Source: Varroa destructor
Lineage: Eukaryota; Arthropoda; Arachnida; Mesostigmata; Varroidae
DNA: 64,000 nucleotides
Assembly (NCBI RefSeq): GCF_002443255.2
Contig: NW_019211455.1
Span: forward strand, 49,440,638 to 49,504,637
Direction: 5' to 3'
How positions within the stretch are numbered: the stretch's first letter is position 1; the number at the start of each line of letters is the position of its first letter. The translations under genes were made by a program, and so were the position numbers. This document shows positions 38,829-50,338 of the stretch, piece by piece. The notes under the pieces are model-generated. The model was not told the DNA's origin and did no database searches. It saw only the letters and a program-made list of their open reading frames with translations.

Positions 38829-38912
38829 GATTCGCTGCGCAACATTAGGGCCAATGGCGGTGGCAAGAATGACAACAACAACAAGAAAAACAAGGCGAGC
38901 TGCTTTTTTCTG
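38829..38912 (+). CDS. weak candidate internal exon, 84 bp
   Basis: A good acceptor (CTTTTTCAATTCCAG) precedes an 84-base open segment that ends at CTG|GTAACG. The length is a multiple of three, so it could be a phase-symmetric cassette exon of 28 codons. The translation begins DSLRNIRANGGGKND and is rich in Asn and Lys; no domain is recognised. Reading on past the donor reaches a stop within about 25 codons. It sits at the left edge of a CpG-rich block. Chance acceptor and donor pairs at this distance are common, so this is only a candidate. Confidence 0.18.
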
Positions 38913-41900
38913 GTAACGCTATTGCCGGAGGATATCGCCGCCGTTCATTCCTTGACTCCGCACTGCCGTCCCACTTAGTTCGCTCGTTCGGGGACAAGGG
39001 TCTAATTGCCTCCATTCTCTTAGACTTCACTGCGGTAGACGATTTACGCCGAGTTCCTACACGCATTCACGTTCATGCAGTGCCTCCTATCGACATTGAG
39101 AAGATAGTTTTTCAGGCTCCGCTGAGAGAAACTTTTTTTCGTTCGTCTCTTTCTATTTTCTTCTTTCCTCTTGTGTTTCCTTCCCGGCGCCGCTCGACGA
39201 TGTCCTTCATGGCGTAGTCCTGCAGCAAGCTTGTCAGGTGGACGTGCGGTAAGCCAAGCTTGTTGTTATCGCTGTAGATTAGATAGGTTCGCAGACGGCT
39301 TTGCTGCAGCTACTTACGATCGGCCATGGCACTACTCCGCCCTAGTCCCATGGTTGACTGTTCAGTTAAGTCCGCAATCTCGCTTATTCCCCGGGGACAC
39401 AGGATGAATAGCAGTAGCCTTGGCTTCTAGTTACAACGATTGACCGCCGCGGCACTGCCTGTCCACAGCACCGTTATCACCAGTAGCACAGCTCCCATTC
39501 CCATGCCGAAAGAAGTGTGCGAATGATGAAGCTTGTCATAGAGTAGACTAGGTATACCATGACAGTCCAGTCATTTAGCTTTGTGGAACATGCTTCTCTT
39601 TTGATTCTATTCAATGTTGTGCTGTGTCAAGCCGCACTATACCTAGCAATAATAGTCGTAATAAGACGTTAGTGACTCTGTGTCTAGTCCTCGCTGCTTC
39701 TGCTGACCGTGCTAGATCCAGCGACCACGTTATAAGCGCAACGAAAAAGCTCTAGAGGCTAAGAGACGGACCGACCTTGTCCCCCGTCGTCGTAGTAGTG
39801 GTGCTCCCACTGGCGCTTGTACCTACTTATGTTCGCGCTGCTGCTGTCGTATGTGGTGGCAGTAGTAAGCGGTATGTCGGAAACGTTTATACTGTCAGGA
39901 GTCCGTTCAGATATTGGCTTCTAAATCCGCCGATAAACACCGGCTGACCCGAGCAGCGCCGCCGTCTCGTCGAGTTCTCCCAACGGTCCTCAGCCAATTT
40001 CCCTTCCCCATGCAAGGGGACAGACGTGGAGTCGTGTAGAACCGTAGCTACTATTTAGTTACCCATCGGTCCCTCTCGACCCTTCGGAAGCTCTCAGCCC
40101 CACTAAGCCGAGAGGGAGCAGGGAAAAGCGAAATGAGGCAGTTCTGTGGTTTTTCCAGCCCCTGCCGGCGCCGATCGATATCGACGCTGCAGTCATTCGA
40201 CTTCATGCGACAAAGGGTTGCGAACGGCAAATACAACGGGAGAAATAGTCGCTGTTACATCGTGGCAGGAGTCATCTGAGGGGGAGAGCAAGCTAAGGGC
40301 GAGATGAGAGATTTAAAGTAGTAGCGTTGTCATCAACGATATGTTGTCCAGGCAAACGAAGCAGCCTACTGGCAGTTCTCCGCTCAGGCCACGGAAGCGA
40401 ACGACCACTGAGCTCAGCGTATGACAAAAGACGAACGGCAAACCCTCTGACGCCGGCGAGGGAGACGCAATCCAGGTCTTCTATCTCATTAAATTATAAG
40501 AGCGCTCCTAGAGTGCACTTGTTGAGAAGACGGGTGACTTTTGCTACTAGAGCTACCCAGAGGTTCTGATCGCGTATTAATCTAGACGTAGTAATTGCAG
40601 TGGCCGTGGCGCTTAACAGCGACTAAAAGACCGGTAGAAGGTATGGCGCGACGTTAGTGAATCAATTGGTTTAGGATGATCTAACTAAAAACAAATCTTT
40701 CCACCCAAGTAACTTACCACCGAATAAATGGTCGGCTGATGGCTTCTCAAACATATAGAAAGCAGCATTTGACATACTGCGCAGGTACTGTCCAAATCTT
40801 CATTATTCCATTTTGTTGACTATTAGGACGAACGCCTCGCATAAAAAGGCAACGGCTTTAGAGGCATATTGAAGAAGAACCTCTAGCTGCAGGATAAAGA
40901 AAGTCATTGAACTCTTGGGCTTAGCTCTATCCGATAATATCACTATTATGTAGAAATAATACGATCTCGGGTTTCACTTATAAGATCCGAAAGCAACTGG
41001 CCCTATAATAAAACGAAATAGAATAGCCATAATGAAATTAATGTTCGGCAAGTATAGGCTGCTGGGACTAAGCCAGGCCTGTTTTTCAGAGACAGTATTT
41101 GTTCACAATGGCAACGTCATCATGCACGACCTCACAAGCCTGTGTTGCCTCTCTCAGTCGTTAGGACGTACACCCTAACACAGAAAACATATCGCCTTTT
41201 TGTCCTGTTAATGTCAATTGCAATTAAAAAATTGAATCGTTTTTCGAAAAAATCGAAAAGAAGGTGCGAACAGATCCAGCGGTGGCTACGTCAAAAATGA
41301 GCGCGAATACCTATAGAGATCTCTGACGGATTCGAAGAGTGATCCTTTCTCCTGTGTAATAAGCCGGCCGTCGTATTGTTACATGTCGTGACTACATCAG
41401 GTTAAATCTAGCTGGCTTTCACGTCTGTTGCATGCCAACTACAAAGCTAGACATCTTCTTATTGTGCAGCTCTTAATGAAGTTCAGAATTTACTATCGGA
41501 GTTGAGTTTCCTACCAGCGCTATGTCTACTCCAGGCGTTCTGGGTCGTAGGCTAATTAAAAGAGTCAGAAGCTTCATAGCGAATCAAATAGAGTCGGAGC
41601 GGACGCAATCGGTTTATTGGGATGAATTCGTCTTTGTTGGAGGCCTGCTTTGCTTCATCTTAGGGCAAGCGTCTCGAGGTAACATCCTATAAAACGATTC
41701 TATATGTGTGAACGACCGAGACGCCGTGCAGCAAAGTTTGTACCACATGAGGGTCCCTATTTCCTGAGTCTGCCGCCTTGGCCTTGTGCTGTCGTCCTTC
41801 GTTGTAGATGACGAGCTTCTCCTTGCCATACTGCCTATTTTCACTTGGCTTGTCTCTCCTCCAGACTCCACCATTCCTCTCGTCTACCTCTCCCTCGAAC

Positions 41901-44463
41901 TTGTTTGGTTTTTAGGAGCTTCACTGCTCTTAAACTTAGCGACCTCGCTGTCATGTTTTTTTGTCTCTGCTCGTGTTTTTTAAGAAGCCGATTACCACAG
42001 TGACCGAGTATAAGGATAACTACGAGTAAATGAGAGAATGACCGGACGAGAATGCACAGTACTCCATGCGTCTTCCTGTTCACGTCCCTGCCCCGTGTAT
42101 GCGTATTGATGTTCGAAGTTCGTGAAGTAGTCAGCCTCTGATATTACTGGTTGGTTGTTGCGGGCCGTGTATTGTCATCGACATTCGATTAGAAGCAAAG
42201 CATCGCTGGACATCGATCCAACCACGAACCTCCTTAACAAATTTCTGTTGCCTCGGCAGTAAGTGTTAGTGTGACAGTATGTCGGCCACCAGCAACAGTT
42301 CCCCAACTACCTCGACAATATTTGTCGCTACTGGGCACCAACCAGTAGCGCATTCACCCCATCGGAGCATCATACTTCTCCAGTCCACAGCAGAAATAAG
42401 CAGCGACGGCCGCAGCATTAACATGAGCTGAGTGTACAGGGAGCAACATTGTGTACCCGCTGCATCTGCCCACATCAAAGCTTGTATCGACTGTTACACG
42501 GTCAATCGGCTGGTCGCGGGGTCGAGATGAACACCAAGCTCGTACAACTTCCCCACTCCCTTGCCACTGTCTCTTGGCGGCGATCTGACTGCAGTAGCAG
42601 CAACAAGCGATCGCTAGCGCCGCCACTGTGCTACGCAGGCTGCATTTATAAAGGACAGACGAGACTACGGCACATCACATCACAATACGAAAACGATGAC
42701 AATTACGGCTGGCCGACCGTCATGCTTCCGTTGCCATAGACGACGATATCATCGAAAGCATAACGGATGTGGACGAATTCATTTCTGCTAGACTCACGAA
42801 GGTGGCAGGCTCGGAAACGGAAAGAAGGTTGTTGATTCTGCTAGCCAGAACCGGTGTGGGAGACACACGCTACGCTGGCACGTACCGGCACACTGAAACT
42901 TGATCGAAAAAGGGCCATATAATGGCGGCGGCGGCGGCGGTGGCGGCCATTGAAAGGCCAGGGATAATCATAAGGGTGGGCACGGCGGTTGGGTCCAGTG
43001 TTGAGATACAACGGGCCAGAAAACTGTACCGCTCAGAGGTGAAAAAAAAGTCAGAAAGTTTCTGAGACGCAGTAACAAATTCTTTCGACAGCGCCATTTG
43101 TCAGAACGACTCAGTATCCAGCGTGACGTACTGAAAAGCTGCTATAATGCTTCAACGTGTTCGTATATTATCTGTCTTCCTGATTCAAAATAATTAAATT
43201 CCGTCTTGCGTGGATCGGCCAAGCGATAGATCCACCAGCACTTTTTATGCTTTGGCGTGATTCTTCAATAAGTTTATTCCTCTGACTGATTCGTGTAGAA
43301 TTTGTCATGTGCAATTAGTACACGGCAAAGTTTGAATTTAGGAAGTAATCTAACTGCAACGGCCAACTTAAATGTGTTGAGCAACACTAAAGCCTACATG
43401 GCAGCGAGGCTTCTGGGACGATGGATCGTGGCAGTTCGCTATGAACCGAAATGTCTTAAGAGTATAAAACCATGCGCCGAGACCTAGGTGGATAAGTTAT
43501 CCTAGTAAAAAGGTTTGTCAGATCTGCTTTAGAATTCCTGTCTTCTAAAAGCATCCACAGAGCAGATATGCAAATTTGCTGCGATCCAGGTTAATCTAAG
43601 CTTTACTCAATCAAAAGGCCTTCAATCGTATCAAGCGTGAAGTGGCAGGCCGAATGGATGCACAAGAAATATTATAATTACAGTTTCTTTCCCCCGACAA
43701 ACGACTTTTAACAAAATACAACATCGTTTTTTTAACCTACATCATGTACGGGAGCAACATATGTTTGAGAGAAAAGGTCATCATGAAGTTTTGTGTATTT
43801 TGTTGTCTCCGTAATGCCTCTAGAGTCTAGAATGTTTGCATTGAAAAAATTCGCCGGACCAATAACCGCTTGCGACGAAAATAATACTGCCAGGCATGCC
43901 AGCACATGCGGTAGCTCATGGAGCAAGAGGACGCAACAGGATTCTATGAGGAACAAGCGCTTTCGTTGTCTCAGTATTGGTATTCTAGAGAAGCACGGCC
44001 ACTGCTCTAACTAGGGTATTTATTCACAATACAAAATCTAAACTTATTTAGACAACGACCAAATGGCGGTAATGGACACAAATTCCGAAATGTTTGATAC
44101 TAAGATATTTAAGGCTACTAATATATATATAGCAGGCGGTAATTATGTATCGTCGGGGCGGAACTATACGGTGGGCAAAAACGCATGATTAACGAGGGTA
44201 ATTTGTATCGACAGGGCAAATTAATCGAACAAAGCAGATTAATTTTTAATCTTAGTGATTAAATTTTACAGTAGCGAGAAATGCAACGTCTTGTGGACTC
44301 CGCTACAAAACCTGCTATTGTCACTGCTGGTTCGCTCAAGATTTGCTCATGGAACGGAGGGAAGTGGGCTACAGAACAAGGGACTCATAATGTTAGAGTT
44401 GCATGTAGGAATTATTTACCTACTTTGTTACACCCATCTGCATGTACATAATCATCGACTTAC
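38913..44463. other. GC- and CpG-richer block, no gene recognised
   Basis: From 38.9 to about 43.1 kb the DNA is richer in GC and CpG than the flanks, apart from an AT-rich interval at 40.65-41.6 kb. Open frames of 60-96 codons occur on both strands (for example 40327-40569 plus, 42354-42626 minus, and 42870-43097 minus with a true ATG), but none carries a recognisable motif. The block may hold leaders or promoters. Under the KCNQ-B model its right end begins that transcript's first intron. Confidence 0.3.
42921..42951. repeat. GGC trinucleotide microsatellite bounded by inverted ends
   Basis: A run of GGC triplets is bracketed by AATGGC and GCCATT, which are reverse complements, so the ends can pair. 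On the minus strand it encodes an Ala run within an unrecognised 75-codon frame. Confidence 0.85.
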
Positions 44464-44714
44464 ATTAAGATGTGATACGATGCTGCCTTATATCCACGGG
44501 GCCTTTCAAGAAAATTGTACCAAAATGCTTGGCGCTTGCGATAGGCGGCGTCCGATGCCCTGCCGGTATGTCCTTTAATTGGCTTTCCAAGAAGGGATGT
44601 CCTTGACGGTACCGACGTCGAGTGCAAGGATAACATACTCGAGTTGTTCTTACCGCTGGCATTTCGAGGACCTCCAGCCTCGAGACGAGCCAGCTCCATA
44701 TCAGTAAATGCCAT
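44464..44714 (-). CDS. KCNQ: KCNQ (KQT) voltage-gated potassium channel, first coding exon B (partial gene)
   Basis: This second KCNQ-type N-terminal exon runs from the ATG at 44714 for 83 codons plus two bases. Residues 40-45 are SLLGKP, a motif also present at this place in insect KCNQ and some vertebrate KCNQ2-5 proteins. The pre-S1 block follows: YRKRQ at 58-62, YNFLERPRG at 66-74 and SYH at 79-81. It ends at TTAAT followed by the donor GTAAGT (44463-44458), again phase 2 and at the same residue as exon A. The sequence TTTCAG two bases before the ATG could be an acceptor, so the 5' leader may be in a separate exon. Upstream the frame is open without a clear alternative ATG. A second in-frame methionine is at residue 6. 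No membrane segments are present, as expected for exon 1. Exons A and B share the conserved core but differ fully before it. Confidence 0.82.
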
Positions 44715-45257
44715 AACTGAAATCTGTTCTAAATTGCGCACCTTGTTTCTTTCTTTCCGTCCCAACTGTCGAATGGTTCGATAGGATTATTTAGTAGGAA
44801 AACAAATCAGTAGAAATTAGCTTTGCATATGCTGTTTCTTACTTTTCGATGATCCTAGTTGATGTCGGCCAGTATACGAGGTGTTGTTGTTCTTCTTCAT
44901 CTACTGTTATTTGCAGTCAGTTCTTTCTGTACTATCGTCGTCACCGTTTTTTTAATCGAAGTTTTTGCTATTTTCCTGTACTTGAGACCTATGGGTCCTT
45001 TTCAAAGCAACTAATTTACCTACCGCTTGTTGCTCTCTCTCAAGATTCTCGTTGTCTTTTGGTACTCGAAACCCTTTGGTTTTGTCGGTATCCCGGAAAT
45101 TACACTGTGACTGTTGTTGTTTCTGCTGTTGTATTCGACAGGTTTATTCCTGTTTGATAATATCTGTTTTTCTACCGTAGTTATCGCTCTTTTAACCTTG
45201 TTATCATTTTCTGTAAGGATCTTAAGTTAAGCTGGCTATTGAAATTAACCTCGTTGC

Positions 45258-45291
<34 letters not shown>

Positions 45292-45918
45292 GCTGACTCG
45301 TTGTCGATTCTTTTTCTTTTAGGTTGAACGCCTCCTCGCTAACTTCCGTTCGGTGACTTCCGCCTTGTATATAGTTACGACGTGGCTTTTTTTGATTTCA
45401 TTTACCGTGCTGTTTCCGTTTATGTCTTAGTACGTTGTATCTGTTGCTGGACACTTCCACGGCCGGACCAGCTGGAGTTTTTCGTCGCTGATCTCCGGGC
45501 GCAGTGAACAACCTGGAGATGATTGCCATTCGTCCGACAAGCTGTTTCACAATCGAAGAGCTCCAACGCGAGGAGATAACAGCAGTTGATGCTGTTAAGA
45601 TGTTGTCGCTCCTGCTGTCGAACGAACGGCTGGGTCTAGTTGGTGCGCGAAGACCTGAGCCTGGGCAGAGAATCATGAGACGCGCAAATTTTTTCCCTTG
45701 TTATTCGATGAATTCGTTAAGTTGATAACATTAATGGCAGCACTAAAAATAATAATCACAGTCGTTCCAAAAATAGTTGGTATGAAAGGAATAGAGGCCG
45801 ATATTGCTGGTGTTCTTCTATTACGACGCTGATGAAAGCTAACTCGTGCGACTACCGCCGTCGTATTTACGATGATAACAGGGTCAATGAAGAGATTTGT
45901 TGTTATTTGATTTGCTGT
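44715..45918. other. leader or promoter region of KCNQ exon B
   Basis: No coding sequence was recognised. The region contains a CAG/CTG microsatellite and several TTG/CTG-rich stretches. It lies between the KCNQ exon B start and the 407-codon frame and could be 5' untranslated sequence, intron or promoter of the KCNQ-B transcript. Confidence 0.35.
45255..45295. repeat. CTG/CAG trinucleotide microsatellite
   Basis: Thirteen to fourteen triplets with one CTA interruption, reading CAG/GCA on the minus strand, the sense strand of KCNQ exon B about 540 bp downstream. Confidence 0.95.
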
Positions 45919-47142
45919 CTATGTAACGACGGTACGCCACAGATGTAGGCACCAGTCGTTTGATAACGCCGAGTTGTTTCGATAATGTTTACGTAATGAG
46001 CAATATCGCGCTAGGCGCCCACAGGTGATGAGTATGGTAATTTGGTAGTAACTGCTATAACAGTTACGGCGACAGTAATAATAAATATTGCGGTCAGTGA
46101 TGATATCTTTTATTAGTACCCTACGTGGATGACGATAAGGTAGAACACTCGAGAAATTCTGTTGTTTTAGGATGTTATTGTAAATATCGTTTGGCTCGTC
46201 GTTTCGGTCCCTGTGGAACATTGGGCCTAGAGCCGTTAAGGTACGTGACAACAAATTGTCTTCTTGTTGTTGTCTTTGCCTGTTTCCTCTGTTAGGAACG
46301 CCAACAATAGAGTGTCGGCTTTCTCTCCAGGTCTGAGTCTTCGACGTTCTCGGGTCTGCGCCTCTTTTGCACAACTCCTGTCTGTAGGGAAAATACGTGT
46401 GGTTCAAAAGACAAAAGTGCACCATCGATGTCGGTAAACCAGCGATATATCCGTCTTTGTTTGAAGGACTAAAGACATCAAGTGGAAATCTGGCTGGTTG
46501 TGATGCCACTACAGCCGTGACGCTACGCCACTCAACAGAGTTACGTAGCTTATAAGAGGACTGGCCTTCGATCCCTGGGTATCGAGACGCAGCTTTATCG
46601 ACGACTTCGGTAGAGTGAAGCGGCAGAATGACTGCTCGCAATTTCACCGCTGCTGGTATGTCTTCAGCAGTTTCAGGCCGTCCTTTCTCGTTGCGTCGTT
46701 TTTTTTGCTGACTGTCAGATACAAGCTGCTTCTGGCTACAAACGCATATGACTGTGAATAAATGCCACAATTTATCAACAATTACTTCGACAGTTATCTC
46801 TTTCAGTTTAAATAACAAATAGATAGGCTGGGTGATGCTACCGTTGACGAAGTGCCTGATAATATTGTATTTTTCTTTAATATTATTATTATTATCGACG
46901 TCCAGGCGGATAGCTATGCGGCGTTGACGGCGGTAAGACGTAACGACAATCGGACTTGAAAAGGGCCTAGTTAGCAGGAATTGCCTTTGGTAGAGGCGTG
47001 GCAGCCGCGACGCTGGTTGATCTTTTTCAAAATGAGGCTTCCGTCGTTGGCGGCAGTAACTCTTGAAAAACCTTGTTATTGTTTCTGTTGCTGCTGTATG
47101 AATATTATTGCTGATATCGACAGATGGCCGCAGCTGAAACAT
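45919..47142 (-). CDS. uncharacterised 407-codon open reading frame
   Basis: This is the longest open frame in the window. It starts at a true ATG (47142) and ends in TAG. A run of 407 sense codons is very unlikely by chance at this composition, which suggests coding or at least selection against stops. I recognise no domain. The product is rich in Arg, Ser, Thr and Tyr and strongly basic at its N-terminus. Four Asn occur in a row near residues 83-86, and a hydrophobic patch without clear membrane character lies around residues 104-135. No signal peptide is seen. It lies about 1.2 kb upstream of KCNQ exon B on the same strand, so it could be a separate intronless gene, a coding exon spliced onward, or a long leader ORF. 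A GC hairpin directly precedes the ATG. Composition drifts along its length, and low-complexity islands nearby argue for caution. Confidence 0.4.
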   Translation of the reverse strand: MFQLRPSVDISNNIHTAATETITRFFKSYCRQRRKPHFEKDQPASRLPRLYQRQFLLTRPFSSPIVVTSYRRQRRIAIRLDVDNNNNIKEKYNIIRHFVNGSITQPIYLLFKLKEITVEVIVDKLWHLFTVICVCSQKQLVSDSQQKKRRNEKGRPETAEDIPAAVKLRAVILPLHSTEVVDKAASRYPGIEGQSSYKLRNSVEWRSVTAVVASQPARFPLDVFSPSNKDGYIAGLPTSMVHFCLLNHTYFPYRQELCKRGADPRTSKTQTWRESRHSIVGVPNRGNRQRQQQEDNLLSRTLTALGPMFHRDRNDEPNDIYNNILKQQNFSSVLPYRHPRRVLIKDIITDRNIYYYCRRNCYSSYYQITILITCGRLARYCSLRKHYRNNSALSNDWCLHLWRTVVT

Positions 47143-47147
47143 AGCGT

Positions 47148-47166
47148 GCCCCCCGCATAGGGGGGC
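47148..47166 (-). promoter_or_regulatory. GC hairpin just upstream of the 407-codon ORF
   Basis: GCCCCCC and GGGGGGC pair perfectly around a five-base loop. On the minus strand the stem ends five bases before the ATG at 47142. In an mRNA leader such a stem would be expected to hinder start-codon recognition; in DNA it may be a simple G/C tract inversion. Confidence 0.6.
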
Positions 47167-48081
47167 TTGCGTTCGCAGCCGACAGCTGATACTCTGGGCG
47201 GCCGGACAGATACAGTGACAGGCTGATGCAGCATTTATCTCTGGACTTTAGTAGCGTGTCCGGTTGCCTAGGGCAACATGACGGGCATTGAGAGCGCCCC
47301 TCTCGGGCGTTCTACATTGACGGATTTCGAGGATGGCGACAGAGGAAGCGGCCCTTAGAGTAGACGATAGTGATGACCGTTGGCGAGTTTTGTCGGTTCA
47401 GCTCACAGCGGCGGTAGTTTTCGACAATTGTATAATTATAGCAATTCGTTATAATAGTTAGTATAAGAGTTATATAGTAGCAGTCGTATAGTACTAACAG
47501 TTAGTTAACTGGTTGAAGCTGGTAGGCAAAACGAGTCGACCATTCTGCTGAAGTACCTCAGTGTTCTGAAAGATTCGTGGCATCAGTTTGGACAGCAATT
47601 GTACACGTTTGGTGTTGGAATTTTACAGAGGTATCAATCTGAAGCCAGCCATATATCTGTTATGGATACGCTACTGGTTGTGAGCTTCACGTGTTGCCAA
47701 TATTTCGTCTTTTAGTTTTGCGTTCTGCTCGCCGACGCAGACTGTAGCAGTCGTCAAGGTGGAGCAGATAGTACGTAGAAGGAGTCGTACGGATGAAGAC
47801 ACAGATGGTCAATTGAGAAGAAAGCCAATCATTAGAGCGTTGGTAGAAGCGGTACAATCAATAGTAGGCTAAAGATTCTGTTAATTGTTGCTTGCCGAAA
47901 ACAAATCAGCTAACTAATTAACCGATCGCACTTCAATTCTGTTCACTTGAGCGATCAGCCGGGACGGAGCGAGACGACAGATCAAATGCGGTTGGTGCTC
48001 TCGTTAACACCACTCACCAAAGAATTATGACCATATTTAGCTGAAATGGGTTTTCGCTCAATGTGGTGAAGCATACATACT

Positions 48082-48109
48082 TATATATATATATGAATAT
48101 ATATATATA
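48082..48109. repeat. TA microsatellite
   Basis: Alternating TA interrupted by GA. Confidence 0.9.
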
Positions 48110-48544
48110 AATGAGGGAATGAATGTCGATGGGTAGGTTTGGGTTGCGCAGAAGAAAATGCGATGAAACGGTGCTGTCGCTGGCGGAATAACGAAACGGT
48201 AACAGAATTTTTCATTTCGCCAATAGCTGGCTGATAGACGAACAGCACACTTAATAACAGCTAAATAAACAGCAACATACGTACCAAAATGTATGTAAAA
48301 ACGCATATATGATAGTAGATATGCGCATACATAAGCGAAAAAGACGAGCTCGGATTGATTCGGGGATCGAGGACTGTTACCTTGTAGAGCTGCTTAATTC
48401 CAGTGAGAAGAAGGAGAGATAGTCCGGTTATTTGCAGTTTCCTTTCGTCGTAATTAACGCTTAGAGTAAAAGCTGGCTAGACTAAAGCAGCCTCGATATG
48501 ATCGACGATGCGTAGCTTGATTCAACGTAGTATTTGTTATCTCT

Positions 48545-48592
48545 TTATATATACACATATATATATATGTATATACATATATACATATATAT
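48545..48592. repeat. TA/CA microsatellite
   Basis: Alternating purine-pyrimidine tract of TA with scattered C and G. Confidence 0.9.
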
Positions 48593-49233
48593 GGGTGTAA
48601 TAAATTCAACTAGGAGATGAGCACGTTGATGCTAGCTAAGCTGTCGTTCGGCGTTCTCGTAGGCCCGCTTAGTTTCACGCACGGACACACAGCAGGCGAG
48701 TGTGCTTGTTGTGATGTTCTACGTTATTCAATCTCGAGGGCCCCAGTTCGGTGCGATCCTTCTAAGGGAAATTCATCCATCGAAACAAGTCTTGCCTGTG
48801 TGCTTTGTCGACTAGAGGTCTTCCTGTCGTGGGTTTAGGGTGGCAATTGGTAGCGGTCTTTCGTGGCACGTACTAGTATACAAGAAAATACCTTTTTGAG
48901 CTAGATAGAAATGCATGACGTTTCCTTTGTCACATTCACAATAGTTCAGTCCCAAGCAGCGACTGTATTTCAACGCGAATGCTAGCAACAAATCTCAGCA
49001 GCTGACAGTATTCCGCACTGCTATTTAGAAACTACGAGAAAAGCAAACGTTGTCAACTATTTTACTTGACCGGTGCAGATCTGGTCAGAGGCAGATAACT
49101 ATAGTAGAGAAGGATAGTCGTCGATCAGTTGGCGTTGTGCAATTGTCCTAAAGCGCGACCGGTGTTAATACTCTGCTGAAGGAGGTTGTTTGATAACAAC
49201 ATTCGTTCGTTGCGACATCCGCACCTCCTCTGT

Positions 49234-49491
49234 TTAACCGGCACGCGCGCTTTTGCAGCCTCCAAAGGTTGGCGCCTTTGCCTTTGGCTTTGGCGACAGA
49301 TAGAAAGAGCTAGCGGCGCAAGCAGTAAACAGTTGGACGCAAGTACAATATGCGCTTGGACGTCTTCTTATTGTCTCGTAATTTGGTGCTCGAACTGCCT
49401 GAGCTTCGGCCTCGATTCGAATCTTTAGAGGCGTCTGCGAAATACCGAGCGCGGAGAATGCGGCGAACGCCGGATTCACAGTAACGGCCAT
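49234..49491 (-). CDS. weak candidate: 85-codon ATG-started frame
   Basis: A true ATG at 49491 opens an 85-codon frame. The first 45 residues are alanine-rich with normal-looking composition (it begins MAVTVNPAFAAFSALGIS), and the rest is less regular. TTTAAATAG lies about 24-32 bases upstream and could be a TATA-like element, though that would place transcription start almost at the ATG. No domain is recognised. It could be the first exon of a gene or a chance frame in a GC-rich patch. Confidence 0.2.
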   Translation of the reverse strand: MAVTVNPAFAAFSALGISQTPLKIRIEAEAQAVRAPNYETIRRRPSAYCTCVQLFTACAASSFYLSPKPKAKAPTFGGCKSARAG

Positions 49492-50338
49492 AGAGCGATG
49501 GGCTACGCAGTGCCTATTTAAACTGCTGGGGAGTTATTCAAGTTACTCAAGTTTCGCGCGAGCTCGCCATACAGTCGATATTTGTTATAGACTTCAGAAA
49601 GAACTGAAGCTCAATTTGCTATTGAACCAGGCTTCTAACTGATCGCATTCAAACTGCGGTCGGACCCGGTCAGTGAGATGAACGAAGTATATAAGGTGAA
49701 ATATTGTTTACTTGATTGGCGGCAATCGACTTCTAACACACTCGTTGTGCTTCGTTTCGTTGTTTAGGCATTGTTGCTCCCGGGTGTTCCTGTTTTCTCT
49801 TGCTCACACGCAGACGTTACACATTTGCAAATACTATAGACATCTTTGTAGTAGTAGTAGTAATAGGTAAATGCGATAGATTGATGTAAAATTCTGCGTA
49901 AACAGCTATGCAGAATGAATAGATCTATGTGAATCGCTCTACTCGTTAAGCGTGTTCTCTCTACAGTCTGTTTTCTTCCTGGCTCGTTTTTGAATTCGAT
50001 TTACCTCACCCTCGTATTGGCCTACATCGTCGTGTCAAGTCATAGCAGACTACAAACGCGATCGATAAACGACATACGATTCTACAGTATACCGGCGGAG
50101 TAAAATATCAACAGCGCACAAGTGACTCTATGTCTTCTGTCATTTTTTTCTTTTATGCTTCACTCGCGCACAAGGACACTTTCCATCACACACAATAGCA
50201 TCGAGTTCATTCGAGGCACCAATACAAGGTCATTATCACTTTATTTTAGAATCATCACCAGCACCACAATCATAATCATCAAAGTTACTTCCAACACTAT
50301 CAGCTACATAGTATTCGCACATAATTTTGTATCTTAAG
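49492..50338. other. non-coding, no gene seen
   Basis: AT-rich to mixed sequence with a GTA triplet run near 49850 and ATC-rich triplets near 50250-50290. Nothing else was recognised. Confidence 0.3.

Larger units (their letters stand above)
47167..49233. other. non-coding, no gene seen
   Basis: CpG-rich up to about 47.7 kb, then AT-rich with two TA microsatellites. No recognisable exons. The CpG-rich part may be the promoter side of the 407-codon frame or of KCNQ-B. Confidence 0.3.
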
